The translations under genes were made by a program, and so were the position numbers. A model generated the notes under the pieces. That model was given only the letters and a program-made list of their open reading frames with translations, did no database searches and was not told the origin of the DNA. From Paraburkholderia rhizosphaerae (GTDB taxonomy: Bacteria; Pseudomonadota; Gammaproteobacteria; Burkholderiales; Burkholderiaceae), in the NCBI RefSeq assembly GCF_004366595.1, contig NZ_SORE01000013.1, forward strand, positions 1 through 64,000: DNA of 64,000 bases, read 5' to 3'. Positions 45,254-54,857 of the stretch are shown piece by piece (the first letter of the stretch is position 1; each line of letters starts with the position of its first letter).

Positions 45254-47011
45254 TCAAGGATCGGGCCGCTCATCGAGCGTCTCGCGCAGCGCGATCTGCA
45301 TCGAGGCGTGAATGCGCACGAACCAGCGCCATAGCGCAGTCACCAGTAGCGCGGCGCACACGAGCACCGCGATCAGCAGGCCGGTCGGCGGCAGGATCGT
45401 GCCCGACAGCGCCGCGACCAGCAGAAATACGCCGACCATCGATGCGACCGGCACCAGATCCGAAATGGCGTAACGCAGCGCGCGCGTCAGAAACCCGGCC
45501 TTCGCCGGCTGCACGCTGACTTCGGCAAGCAATAACGCGAGCGATTTGGTCTTCCGGTAGACAGCGACCAGAAACGGCAACGACACGATCAGCGCCGCGC
45601 TCCACAGCACGACGCGCTGGATCGGCTCGGACGGCACCCAGCCGGCCAGCAGTGGGGCCGCAAGCGGCGCGCCGTACGACGCGCCGAGAAAGATCGCGAC
45701 GACCAGCGCCAGATTCACCGCGATCTGCAGAATGATCCGCCGCGTCATGCTGAAAAGCGTCGGCTCACCGTTCGCCGGATGCAAGCTGCCGAGCCACTGC
45801 CCATACAGGCCGAACATATTGGACACCGAGCGCGGCATCGATTGCGCGAGGCGCTGGGTCAGCGGATCGGCCGCGCGGATCAGATACGGCGTGAACAGCG
45901 TCGTCAGCGCCGACACCGCAACCGCAATCGGATACAGAAAGGCGCTCGTCACCTTCAGTGTCAGCCCGAGCGACGCGATGATGAACGAGAACTCGCCGAT
46001 CTGCGAGACGGTCATGCCGACCCGCATCGCCGTGCGGCCGTCCTTACCGGCGAGAAAGGTGCCCAGACCGCAGGACACGATCTTGCCGACGATCACCGCA
46101 ACCGTGATAACCGCGACCGGCCACGCGTAGTCGACCAGCACCGCCGGGTTCAGCATCAGCCCGATGGTTACAAAAAAGATTGCGGAGAATGCGTCGCGCA
46201 GCGGCGCGATCAGATGTTCGATCCGGTGCAGCTGGCGCGACTCGGCCATGATCGCGCCGATCAGGAACGCGCCGAGTGCGATGCTGTAATCGAGCTTCAT
46301 GACCAGCAGACAAAAACCGAAACAGAAGCCGAGCACCGACACGAGCAGCATTTCGTCGCTGCGCGAGCGCGCGACGTAGTTGAGCGCGCGCGGCACGACC
46401 AGAATGCCGACCACGAGCGATACCGTCATGAAAAGCAGCAGCTTGCCGAGCGTCCCGAGCGCGATGCCTGCGGAGAGTTCGCCGGTCTGCGCGATGCTCG
46501 ACAGCAGCACGAGCATCGCGATGCCGAGAATATCCTCGACGATCAGAATGCCGAACACGGACTGCGCGAATCCTTCGCGTTTCAGGCCCAGTTCGGCGAG
46601 CGCCTTCACGATGATGGTGGTCGACGAGATCGCGAGAATCGCGCCGAGAAACAGCGAGTCCATCGAACTCCAGCCGAACGCGCTGCCGATCTCGTAGCCG
46701 ATCCACACCATCAGCACGATCTCCGATAGCGCCGCGACGATTGCAGTCGCGCCGACGCGAAACAGCTTGCGCAGGCTGAACTCGAGCCCGAGCGAGAACA
46801 TCAGGAACACGACGCCGAGTTCGCCGAGCGTCTGGATGGTCTGCTGATCGTGGATCAGCTGGAACGGCGGCGTATAGGGGCCGATGATCACGCCGGCCGC
46901 GATATAGCCGAGCACCACCGGCTGCCTCAGGCGATGGAACAGTACCGTGACGACGCCGGCTAACGCCATCACGACTGCCAGATCCTGAATGAAGCCGATA
47001 CCATGGTGCAT
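45254..47011 (-). CDS. Kef-type (YbaL/KefB-like) cation:proton antiporter without RCK domain
   Basis: A 585-residue integral membrane protein of the CPA2 family. It begins MHHGIGFIQDLAVVMALAGV; conserved segments include GVIIGPYTPPF, LFLGAILAISSTTIIVKAL and VEDILGIAMLVLL. About 12 membrane helices fill residues 1-390, and further helices continue to the C-terminus. The cytoplasmic TrkA-N/RCK domain of KefB and YbaL is not seen, so ligand control must differ. It likely exchanges K+ or Na+ for H+. Confidence 0.87.
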   Translation of the reverse strand: MHHGIGFIQDLAVVMALAGVVTVLFHRLRQPVVLGYIAAGVIIGPYTPPFQLIHDQQTIQTLGELGVVFLMFSLGLEFSLRKLFRVGATAIVAALSEIVLMVWIGYEIGSAFGWSSMDSLFLGAILAISSTTIIVKALAELGLKREGFAQSVFGILIVEDILGIAMLVLLSSIAQTGELSAGIALGTLGKLLLFMTVSLVVGILVVPRALNYVARSRSDEMLLVSVLGFCFGFCLLVMKLDYSIALGAFLIGAIMAESRQLHRIEHLIAPLRDAFSAIFFVTIGLMLNPAVLVDYAWPVAVITVAVIVGKIVSCGLGTFLAGKDGRTAMRVGMTVSQIGEFSFIIASLGLTLKVTSAFLYPIAVAVSALTTLFTPYLIRAADPLTQRLAQSMPRSVSNMFGLYGQWLGSLHPANGEPTLFSMTRRIILQIAVNLALVVAIFLGASYGAPLAAPLLAGWVPSEPIQRVVLWSAALIVSLPFLVAVYRKTKSLALLLAEVSVQPAKAGFLTRALRYAISDLVPVASMVGVFLLVAALSGTILPPTGLLIAVLVCAALLVTALWRWFVRIHASMQIALRETLDERPDP

Positions 47012-47176
47012 AGCCGAAATCCTTACAAAAAGTAAACTTCACGTCGCGATGGTATCGCACAAACCGGCGCTGTCGATATTCATGTCGAATCACATGAGCA
47101 GTTCGCTGCGGTCCCACTAATGGACAGGTCACAATAGGGGCCGTTCCGGCTTCCGCATCGCGACCACCTTCACACC

Positions 47177-48553
47177 ATGACGACCGAATTCACACCCTTC
47201 CCGCCCCTCGCCCAACTCGCCGCCGATCTCGCGGCCGGCCGCACGACAAGCCGCGCGCTGATCGAAACCGCGCTCGAGCGGATCGCCGATCCGGCCGGCC
47301 AGGGGTCGACCGTGTTCATCGATGTCGACGCGACCGGCGCACGCGCCGCCGCCGACGCACACGACCGGCTGCGCGCGGCCGGCACTGTGCTGTCGCCGCT
47401 CGCCGGCATTCCGGTATCGATCAAGGACCTGTTCGACATCGCCGGCCAGCGCACGCGCGCCGGCTCGGTCGCACTCGCCGACGCGCCGCCCGCGCGCGAT
47501 GACGCGGTGAGCGTTGCACGCCTGAAACGCGCGGGCGCGGTACTGATCGGCCGCACCAACATGAGCGAGTTCGCGTTCTCCGCGGTCGGCCTGAACCCGC
47601 ACTACGGCAACCCGATGTCGCCGTACCGGCGCGATGTGAAAGGCGACGAACGGGTATCGGGCGGCTCGTCGTCGGGCGCGGCCGCGTCGGTTGCCGACGG
47701 CATGGCAGCGGTGGCGCTCGGCACCGACACCGGCGGCTCGATCCGCGTGCCCGCGTCGTTCTGCGGGCTGACCGGCTTCAAGCCGACCGCGGCGCGCATT
47801 CCGCGCGAAGGCGGCGTGCCGCTGTCGACCACGCTCGATTCGTTCGGCCCGATCGGCGTGACCGTCGGCTGCTGCGCGCTGGTCGACCGGATGCTTGCCG
47901 GGCTCGAACCGGTGATCCCGGCGGCGCGTCCGCTCGAAGGCGTGCGTCTTGGCGTGCTGACAAACTATGTGAACGAAGGCCTCGACCCCGAAGTGGAACA
48001 GGCGCTCGACACCGCGCTCAAGCATCTCGAGGCGGCCGGCGCGATCGTGTCGGACGTGCGCTTCGCCGCACTCGACCGGCTGCCCGAGATCAACCGGATC
48101 GGCTTTTCGTCGATCGAAGCGTACGCATGGCACCGGCCGCTGCTCGACGCGCACCGAGATCAATACGATCCGCACGTACTGTTGCGCGTGATGAAGGGCG
48201 AGCCCGCCAGCGCCGCCGACTATCTCGATCTGCTTGCCGAACGCGCGGCGATGATCGCCGAAGCGCGCCCGCTGTGGCAGCGCTTCGACGCGCTGGTCGC
48301 GCCGACCACGCCGATGGTGCCGCCACGCATCGCGGACGTGACGCGCGACGACGACAGCTTCTTCCGCATCAACGGCCGCATTCTGCGTAATCCGAGCGCG
48401 TTCAACTTCCTCGACGCGTGCGCGCTGTCGCTGCCGTGTCATCCGCGCGGCAGCGCGCCGGTCGGCCTGATGCTCGCCGGCGCGCCACATGGCGACGATG
48501 CGCTGCTCGGGCTCGGGCGCGCGGTCGAAGCGGTGCTGAACACGATTCGCTAG
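47177..48553 (+). CDS. Amidase (amidase signature family)
   Basis: A 458-residue amidase with the Ser-cis-Ser-Lys triad: Lys83 in PVSIKDLFD, the cis-serine in SGGSSSGAAAS (161-171) and the nucleophile Ser188 in DTGGSIR. The family hydrolyses carboxylic amides; members range from GatA to indoleacetamide and allophanate hydrolases. Without the Gat partners this is a free-standing enzyme of unknown amide. It starts about 165 bp from the antiporter gene, in opposite direction. Confidence 0.9.
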   Translation: MTTEFTPFPPLAQLAADLAAGRTTSRALIETALERIADPAGQGSTVFIDVDATGARAAADAHDRLRAAGTVLSPLAGIPVSIKDLFDIAGQRTRAGSVALADAPPARDDAVSVARLKRAGAVLIGRTNMSEFAFSAVGLNPHYGNPMSPYRRDVKGDERVSGGSSSGAAASVADGMAAVALGTDTGGSIRVPASFCGLTGFKPTAARIPREGGVPLSTTLDSFGPIGVTVGCCALVDRMLAGLEPVIPAARPLEGVRLGVLTNYVNEGLDPEVEQALDTALKHLEAAGAIVSDVRFAALDRLPEINRIGFSSIEAYAWHRPLLDAHRDQYDPHVLLRVMKGEPASAADYLDLLAERAAMIAEARPLWQRFDALVAPTTPMVPPRIADVTRDDDSFFRINGRILRNPSAFNFLDACALSLPCHPRGSAPVGLMLAGAPHGDDALLGLGRAVEAVLNTIR

Positions 48554-48629
48554 ACGTCAGGCGAGGCACCGGGTGTTCGCGCTAGAATCGCGGCACCCGT
48601 CCGGGATCCCTGCAACGCTACCGACGACC

Positions 48630-49136
48630 ATGTACAACGACAATGCCCTGCTGCGCCGCGAGCGCAACCTGTTGGTCCTGCTTGCCGTCATCTGCATCGC
48701 GCTGGTGGGCGGCGCGCTTTATCTGCAGTTCGTCGAGCACCAGGACCCTTGCCCGCTGTGCATCATCCAGCGCTACTTCTATCTGCTGATCGCGATCTTC
48801 GCGCTGCTCGGCTCGCGTTTTCACCGCTGGCCCGGCGTGCGGCTGCTCGAAGCGCTCGCGCTGCTGTCCGCCGCCGGCGGCATCGCAACCGCCGCGCGGC
48901 ATGTGTATATCCAGGTGCATCCGAACTTCAGCTGCGGGTTCGACGAGTTGCAGCCGATTGTCGACGGATTGCCGCCCGCGCATTGGCTGCCGTCGGTGTT
49001 CAAGGTCGCGGGACTGTGCGAAACGCCGTATCCGCCGATTTTTGGCATCTTATTGCCGGGCTGGTCGCTGATCGGCTTCGTGGTCGCTTTCGTCGCGCTT
49101 GCAGCGACCCTATGGCGGCACCGGCACGCGCGCTGA
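48630..49136 (+). CDS. dsbB: Disulfide bond formation protein B
   Basis: A 168-residue, four-helix inner-membrane protein. The quinone-side pair is Cys41-x-x-Cys44 (DPCPLCIIQR), the second periplasmic pair Cys102 and Cys130 (FSCGFDEL and AGLCETPYPP). DsbB reoxidises DsbA and passes electrons to ubiquinone. ATG 48630 gives MYNDNALLRRERN; a frame upstream to 48573 is not family-like. Both redox pairs are intact. Confidence 0.95.
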   Translation: MYNDNALLRRERNLLVLLAVICIALVGGALYLQFVEHQDPCPLCIIQRYFYLLIAIFALLGSRFHRWPGVRLLEALALLSAAGGIATAARHVYIQVHPNFSCGFDELQPIVDGLPPAHWLPSVFKVAGLCETPYPPIFGILLPGWSLIGFVVAFVALAATLWRHRHAR

Positions 49137-49679
49137 GCGCGCGGCGCTCACTCGTCCGCGGTGTTCGGCGCGACCGGTTTGTCACGACAGCGGGTTTGTC
49201 ACGACAGCGGGTTTGCCAGAATGAGCGTCCGTCCGCCGTCGCGTGCGTCAACCGTATGCGTACGCGGCACGCGTTGTGTGTTTTGTGCGCCCGCAACACA
49301 ACATAGACCCTGCGCGGGCCGAACCTGCCGTCTTCACCCGTCGCCCAACGCTCCTTCCCGTGAACGCCGCTTCTTGTTCGCGTAAACACCTGGCGGTGCG
49401 CCTACGCCCCACCGTGCGCCGCCGGGCTTTCGCATACTGGTTGCAGCGCCTTGCCCGGCGCGGCTTTGCGCGATTTCCGCAGAAGCCGGTGAAATTCGAA
49501 CCACCGGTTCAGCCAGTGCGCATGGCCGCGCCGGAATAGCCTTCATCATCGTCAAAGAATATTTTCGAGACGAGGTGGTGCTATCTTCGCAACAAGGATG
49601 GCGATCTACGTGCGCGAGCCCGGCCGATGCGGGCCCATGCGTAACGCGCGCCCGGTCCGCAATGTCTTCCGGATTTGCC
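49137..49679 (+). promoter_or_regulatory. Gene-free region upstream of xdhA, with candidate operators
   Basis: This 543-bp stretch holds no convincing gene. A 17-bp unit GTTTGTCACGACAGCGG is tandemly duplicated at 49177-49193 and 49194-49210. Near 49486-49510 two overlapping palindromes, CCGGTG-N10-CACCGG and GAACC-ACC-GGTTC, could be operators for the xdh genes. The xdh promoter must lie here or in the last 150 bp before xdhA. Confidence 0.5.
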
Positions 49680-51209
49680 ATGACAAAGCACACCATCCGT
49701 TTCTATCGCCAGGGCGCCGTGCATGAAGTGCGCGACGTGCCCGCGACGCGCACGGTGCTCCAGTACCTGCGCGAAGATCTGCACTGCACCGGCACCAAGG
49801 AAGGCTGCGCGGAAGGCGATTGCGGCGCGTGCACGGTGGTGGTCGGCGAACTCGATGCACAAGGCGCGCTCGAGTTGAAGGCGGTCAACGCGTGCATCCA
49901 GTTCCTGCCGACGCTCGACGGCCGCGCGCTTTTCACCGTCGAAGATCTACGCGCGCGTGACGGCACACTGCATCCGGTACAGCAGGCGATGCTCGACAGC
50001 CATGGCTCGCAATGCGGCTTCTGCACGCCGGGCTTCGTGATGTCGATGTGGGCGCTCTATGAAAACCAGCCGCCCGACGCGGGCTTGCCGACCCGCGACG
50101 AAATCAACGCCGCGTTGTCCGGCAACCTGTGCCGCTGCACCGGCTACCGGCCGATCGTCGAAGCCGCGCAAACCATGTTCGACTATCCACGCGTCGCGCT
50201 CGACCGCGCCGCAGTCACCCACGCACTCGAATCGATCGAACGCACACAGACGTTCGAATACACCGGCCCCGACGCGCGCGGCGCCGCGTTCAGCACAGCA
50301 ATTTTCCATGCGCCGCGCAGCGTCGACGCGTTTGCCGAACTGCGCGCGCGCTATCCGCACGCGCGCATCGTCGCGGGCAGCACCGATGTCGGCTTGTGGG
50401 TCACCAAACAGTTCCGCGATTTAGGCGACCTGCTGTTTATCGGCAACGTCGCCGAGCTGAAGACGATCGAACGGGACGCGCAAACGCTGACGATCGGCGC
50501 GGCCGCGTCGCTCGAAACCGCGTACGCGGCGCTCGCGGTCGACTACCCGGAACTCGCCGAACTGTGGACGCGCTTCGCGTCATTGCCGATCCGCAATGCG
50601 GGCACGCTCGGCGGCAACGTCGCGAATGGCTCGCCGATCGGCGACTCGATGCCCGCGCTGCTCGCACTCAATGCGCAAGTCGTGCTGCGGCGCGAATCGG
50701 CTATCCGCACGCTACCGCTCGACGCGTTCTACACCGGTTACCAGAAAACCGCGCTCGACGAACGCGAATTCGTGGCCGCGATTCGCGTACCGCGGCCCGA
50801 TCCCCATCTGCGCTTTCGCACCTACAAGGTGTCGAAGCGCTACGACCAGGATATCTCGGCGGTATGCGGCGCATTCGCACTGCGCATCGTCGATGGCGCG
50901 ATCGCCGATGCACGCATCGCGTTCGGCGGAATGGCCGCGACGCCGCAGTGCGCGCAGCAGGCGCAAGCCGCGCTGACCGGCGCCGCGTGGGACGAAACCG
51001 CCGCGCGCCGCGCGATGGACGCGCTAGCGACCGACTACCAGCCGCTCACCGATATGCGCGCATCGAGCGCATACCGGCTGAAGGTCGCGCGCAATCTGTT
51101 ATGGCGCTTCTACCTGGAAACGCGCGACGAAGCGCCGCTGCCGCTTGTCGATGTCAGCGCGTTCGCGTACGAAGCGCGCCACCATGCGGTGTTGAAGGAG
51201 CGTGAGTGA
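49680..51209 (+). CDS. xdhA: Xanthine dehydrogenase small (Fe-S/FAD) subunit
   Basis: A 509-residue protein from ATG 49680, beginning MTKHTIRFYRQGAVHEVRD. Plant-type [2Fe-2S] ligands lie in EGCAEGDCGACTVVVG (41-56), the alpha-helical [2Fe-2S] in CGFCTPGF and NLCRCTGYRP. A FAD domain (about 190-370, with IVAGSTDVGLWVTKQ and RNAGTLGGNVANGSP) and a CO-dehydrogenase-flavoprotein C-terminal domain follow. It carries electrons from the Mo centre in XdhB to NAD+. The stop overlaps the xdhB start, so the two are translated together. Confidence 0.95.
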   Translation: MTKHTIRFYRQGAVHEVRDVPATRTVLQYLREDLHCTGTKEGCAEGDCGACTVVVGELDAQGALELKAVNACIQFLPTLDGRALFTVEDLRARDGTLHPVQQAMLDSHGSQCGFCTPGFVMSMWALYENQPPDAGLPTRDEINAALSGNLCRCTGYRPIVEAAQTMFDYPRVALDRAAVTHALESIERTQTFEYTGPDARGAAFSTAIFHAPRSVDAFAELRARYPHARIVAGSTDVGLWVTKQFRDLGDLLFIGNVAELKTIERDAQTLTIGAAASLETAYAALAVDYPELAELWTRFASLPIRNAGTLGGNVANGSPIGDSMPALLALNAQVVLRRESAIRTLPLDAFYTGYQKTALDEREFVAAIRVPRPDPHLRFRTYKVSKRYDQDISAVCGAFALRIVDGAIADARIAFGGMAATPQCAQQAQAALTGAAWDETAARRAMDALATDYQPLTDMRASSAYRLKVARNLLWRFYLETRDEAPLPLVDVSAFAYEARHHAVLKERE

Positions 51210-53671
51210 TGAAGCCGCAATCCAGTCCGTTCATCGCGCCGGCCACGCGGGCCGCGGCTGATTCGACTCCTGCCGTCGACCCCGACGCCGCTAACACCCC
51301 CGCAATCGGCGTGCCGCTGCCGCACGAATCCGCCGCGCTGCACGTGAGCGGCGCAGCGATCTATATCGACGACATCCCCGAGGTGCACGGCACGCTGCAC
51401 GCCGCGCCCGGTTTATCGCGCCATGCGCACGCGCGGATCGTGTCGCTCGACCTCGCCGCAGTGGAGCGCGCACCCGGCGTGGTCGCGGTGCTCACCGCGG
51501 CCGATATTCCCGGCGAGAACAACTGCGGCCCGGTCGTTCACGACGACCCGATTCTCGCGGACGGCGAAGTGCTTTACCTCGGCCAGCCGGTGTTCGTCGT
51601 GATCGCCACCAGCCACGACCTTGCGCGCCGCGCCGCATCGCTCGCGGACAACGAAGACGTCGTGCGCTACGAACCGCTCGAAGCCGTACTCACCGCGCGC
51701 GACGCCAACGCGAACCGTCAATACGTCGTGCCGCCGCTGCATCTGACGCGCGGCACGCCCGCCGACAAGATCGCCGCCGCACCGCACCGGCTGGCGGGCA
51801 CATTCGAAGTCGGCGGCCAGGAACAGTTCTACCTCGAAGGACAGATCGCGTACGCGCTGCCGAAGGAAATGGACGGCATGCACGTGTACAGCTCGACGCA
51901 GCATCCGACCGAGATGCAGCTGGTGGTCGCGCATATGCTCGGTTGGCCGGCGCACAACGTGGTCTGCGAATGCCGGCGGATGGGCGGCGGCTTCGGCGGC
52001 AAAGAATCGCAGTCGGCGATCTTCGCGTGCATCGCGGCGCTCGCCGCGCATAAGCTGCATCGCCCGATCAAGCTGCGCGCCGATCGCGACGACGACTTCA
52101 TGATCACCGGCAAACGGCACGATGCGGCCTACGACTATGAAGTCGGCTTCGACGACCATGGCCGCATCCTTGGCGTGCGTGTCGAGATTGCGCTGCGCGC
52201 GGGCTTCTCCGCGGATCTGTCAGGTGCGGTCGCGACGCGTGCACTGTGCCATTTCGACAATGCGTACTATCTGTCCGACGTCGACATCCTGTCGCTGGCG
52301 TGCAAGACGAATACGCAATCGAACACCGCGTTCCGCGGCTTCGGCGGCCCGCAAGGCGCGCTCATGATCGAAGTGCTGATCGACGGCATTGCACGCGAGC
52401 TCGGGCTCGATCCGCTCGATGTCCGCCGCGCGAACTTCTACGGTATTGGCGAGCGCGATGAAACGCCGTATGGACAGCGCGTCGAAGACAATATTCTCGA
52501 GCCGCTGATCGACGAATTGCTCGTATCGAGCGACTATCGCGCCCGGCGCGCGGCGCTCGCCGAAGCGAATGCACGTAGCCCGGTGCTCAAACGTGGCATT
52601 GCGCTAACGCCCGTCAAGTTCGGCATTTCGTTTAACGTCCCATTCCTGAATCAGGCCGGCGCACTCGTTCACGTGTACAGGGACGGCTCGGTGCTCGTCA
52701 ATCACGGCGGCACGGAAATGGGCCAAGGGCTCAATACAAAGGTCGCGCAAGTGGTCGCGAACGAGTTCGGCTTGCCGTTGTCACGCGTGCGGGTAAGCGC
52801 CGCCGATACATCGAAGGTGGCGAATACATCGGCGACCGCGGCCTCGACGGGCAGCGACCTGAACGGCAAGGCCGCCGAAGACGCAGCGCGCAAGATCCGC
52901 GAACGCCTCGCCGCGCTTGCGGCGAAGCTGCTCGGCGGCGACGCGCAACACGTTGTGTTTGCCGGCGGCACGGTGCAATCGAATGGCACCGCCTGGCCGT
53001 TCGCGCAACTCGTCAACGCCGCCTACCTCGCGCGCGTGCAACTGTGGTCCGACGGTTTCTACGCGACGCCGAAGGTGCACTGGGACTCGAAGACGCTGAC
53101 TGGTCATCCGTTCTACTACTTCGCGTACGGTGCAGCGGTATCGGAAGTCGTGATCGACACGCTGACCGGCGAATGGAAACTGCTGCGCGCGGACCTGCTG
53201 CACGACGCGGGCCGCTCGATCAATCCGGCGATCGATCTCGGGCAAATCGAGGGCGGCTTTATCCAGGGCGTCGGCTGGCTGACGACCGAGGAGCTCTGGT
53301 GGAACGCCGACGGACGCCTGATGACGCATGCGCCGTCGACATACAAGATCCCGGCGGTCAGCGATACGCCCGCCGCGTTCAACGTACGGCTATATCGAAA
53401 CGACAATGCGGAGCCGACCGTGTTCCGGTCGAAAGCGGTCGGCGAGCCACCGCTGCTGCTATCGTTTTCGGTGCTGCTCGCGATCCGCGATGCGATCGCC
53501 GCGGCGGTCCCCGGCACGCGCCGCGCGCCGCCGCTGCGCGCGCCCGCAACCCCCGAGGCCATTCTCGATGCGCTGGACGCAATGCGTGCGCACGCAACGA
53601 TCTCGGCCGGCGGCAGTCCAACATCAGGCACAGACCAGGGTCCGGTCGCGGAAACAACGGTGACAGCGTGA
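51209..53671 (+). CDS. xdhB: Xanthine dehydrogenase large (molybdenum) subunit
   Basis: An 820-residue molybdenum hydroxylase. The Mo-cofactor/substrate region includes GGGFGGKE (259-266), TAFRGFGGPQG, GGTEMGQGLNTK and a C-terminal GEPPLLL with the catalytic glutamate. It hydroxylates hypoxanthine to xanthine and xanthine to urate. AAGGAG precedes ATG 51209, which overlaps the xdhA stop (TGATG). The order xdhA-xdhB-xdhC is the standard one. Confidence 0.95.
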   Translation: MKPQSSPFIAPATRAAADSTPAVDPDAANTPAIGVPLPHESAALHVSGAAIYIDDIPEVHGTLHAAPGLSRHAHARIVSLDLAAVERAPGVVAVLTAADIPGENNCGPVVHDDPILADGEVLYLGQPVFVVIATSHDLARRAASLADNEDVVRYEPLEAVLTARDANANRQYVVPPLHLTRGTPADKIAAAPHRLAGTFEVGGQEQFYLEGQIAYALPKEMDGMHVYSSTQHPTEMQLVVAHMLGWPAHNVVCECRRMGGGFGGKESQSAIFACIAALAAHKLHRPIKLRADRDDDFMITGKRHDAAYDYEVGFDDHGRILGVRVEIALRAGFSADLSGAVATRALCHFDNAYYLSDVDILSLACKTNTQSNTAFRGFGGPQGALMIEVLIDGIARELGLDPLDVRRANFYGIGERDETPYGQRVEDNILEPLIDELLVSSDYRARRAALAEANARSPVLKRGIALTPVKFGISFNVPFLNQAGALVHVYRDGSVLVNHGGTEMGQGLNTKVAQVVANEFGLPLSRVRVSAADTSKVANTSATAASTGSDLNGKAAEDAARKIRERLAALAAKLLGGDAQHVVFAGGTVQSNGTAWPFAQLVNAAYLARVQLWSDGFYATPKVHWDSKTLTGHPFYYFAYGAAVSEVVIDTLTGEWKLLRADLLHDAGRSINPAIDLGQIEGGFIQGVGWLTTEELWWNADGRLMTHAPSTYKIPAVSDTPAAFNVRLYRNDNAEPTVFRSKAVGEPPLLLSFSVLLAIRDAIAAAVPGTRRAPPLRAPATPEAILDALDAMRAHATISAGGSPTSGTDQGPVAETTVTA

Positions 53672-53804
53672 ATCACAACGCCAGCTGGAATCCGGGCACC
53701 AAAACCACGAAGCGCTCACCGCGCTGCCCGCCACAAGCATGCAGCGCCCCGATCAACCGCCCGCGCGCGCACACCCGCCGCGGCAATGCATGGAGAACAG
53801 CCGG

Positions 53805-54818
53805 ATGCATGCGTGGCTAACCGACCTGCAACAACTGCTCGTGCACGGCGACGCTGTCGTGCTGGTAACGGTCGCGCGCGCCGAAGGTTCGGCGCCGCGT
53901 GAAGCCGGCACGAAGATGATCGTCACGCGCGAAGCGGCCCGCCATACGATTGGCGGCGGCCATCTCGAATGGAAGGCGATCGAAACCGCGCGTCAGGTGC
54001 TGCGCGACGGCATGCGCACGCCGCATATGCGCCGGCTCGAACGCTTCGCGCTCGGCCCAAGCCTTGGGCAATGCTGCGGCGGCGCCGTCGTGCTCGCGTT
54101 CGAACGGCTCGACGTCGGCGACCTCGGCTGGGTCACGTCGCTCGCCAAGCGCATTGCAGCGGGCCAGTCGACAGTGCGCAGCGTATCGTTCGGCGCCGCG
54201 CGGGATGCGGCGATGCTATCCGACCCGGAGCCCGGCGTCGAAAGTGCCGACTGCCTGCTGTGGGATGGCGCGGGCTTCGCCGACAGCGGCGCGCTACTCA
54301 CCGAAACGATTGCGCCGCGCGACTTCGCTGTCGTGCTGTTCGGCGCCGGGCATGTCGGCGCGGCGTTGGTGCGCGTGCTCGGCACGCTGCCGTGCCAGGT
54401 GCGCTGGGTCGACGAACGCGATGCGCAGTTCCCGCCACTGGACACGGTGCAGGCCGATAACGTGATAATCGACGCGAACGACGCGCCCGACGAAGCCGTC
54501 GACCGCGCCGCGCCGAACACGTATTTCATCGTGATGACGCACGATCATCAACGCGATCTCGCGCTCGCCGAGCGTATTCTGCGGCGCGGCGACTTCGCGT
54601 TCTTCGGCATGATCGGCTCGCATACAAAGCGCAAGCAGTTCGAACACCGGCTCGCCGCGCGCGGCATCGATCCGGCGCGTATTGCGCGGATGCAATGCCC
54701 GCTCGGTGTTGAAGGCATCGAAGATAAATCTCCGGAAATCATTGCGATCTCGGCGGCCGCGCAGATCCTGCGCGCAGTCGAGGCCCGCGCACACGCCGCG
54801 CCGGCGCAAACCGTCTGA
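53805..54818 (+). CDS. xdhC: Xanthine dehydrogenase accessory protein (XdhC)
   Basis: From ATG 53805 (GGAG about 9 nt upstream) the protein has 337 residues. The N-terminal XdhC/CoxI part has GSAPREAGTKM and TIGGGHLEWKA; the C-terminal Rossmann domain has VVLFGAGHVGAAL. XdhC binds the molybdenum cofactor, helps sulfurate it, and inserts it into XdhB. In-frame ATGs at 53739 and 53790 are alternatives. The next gene on the strand is the adenine deaminase. Confidence 0.93.
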   Translation: MHAWLTDLQQLLVHGDAVVLVTVARAEGSAPREAGTKMIVTREAARHTIGGGHLEWKAIETARQVLRDGMRTPHMRRLERFALGPSLGQCCGGAVVLAFERLDVGDLGWVTSLAKRIAAGQSTVRSVSFGAARDAAMLSDPEPGVESADCLLWDGAGFADSGALLTETIAPRDFAVVLFGAGHVGAALVRVLGTLPCQVRWVDERDAQFPPLDTVQADNVIIDANDAPDEAVDRAAPNTYFIVMTHDHQRDLALAERILRRGDFAFFGMIGSHTKRKQFEHRLAARGIDPARIARMQCPLGVEGIEDKSPEIIAISAAAQILRAVEARAHAAPAQTV

Positions 54819-54857
54819 CCCAATTCAAATCAACCATAAACGCACAAGGGCCGCCCG

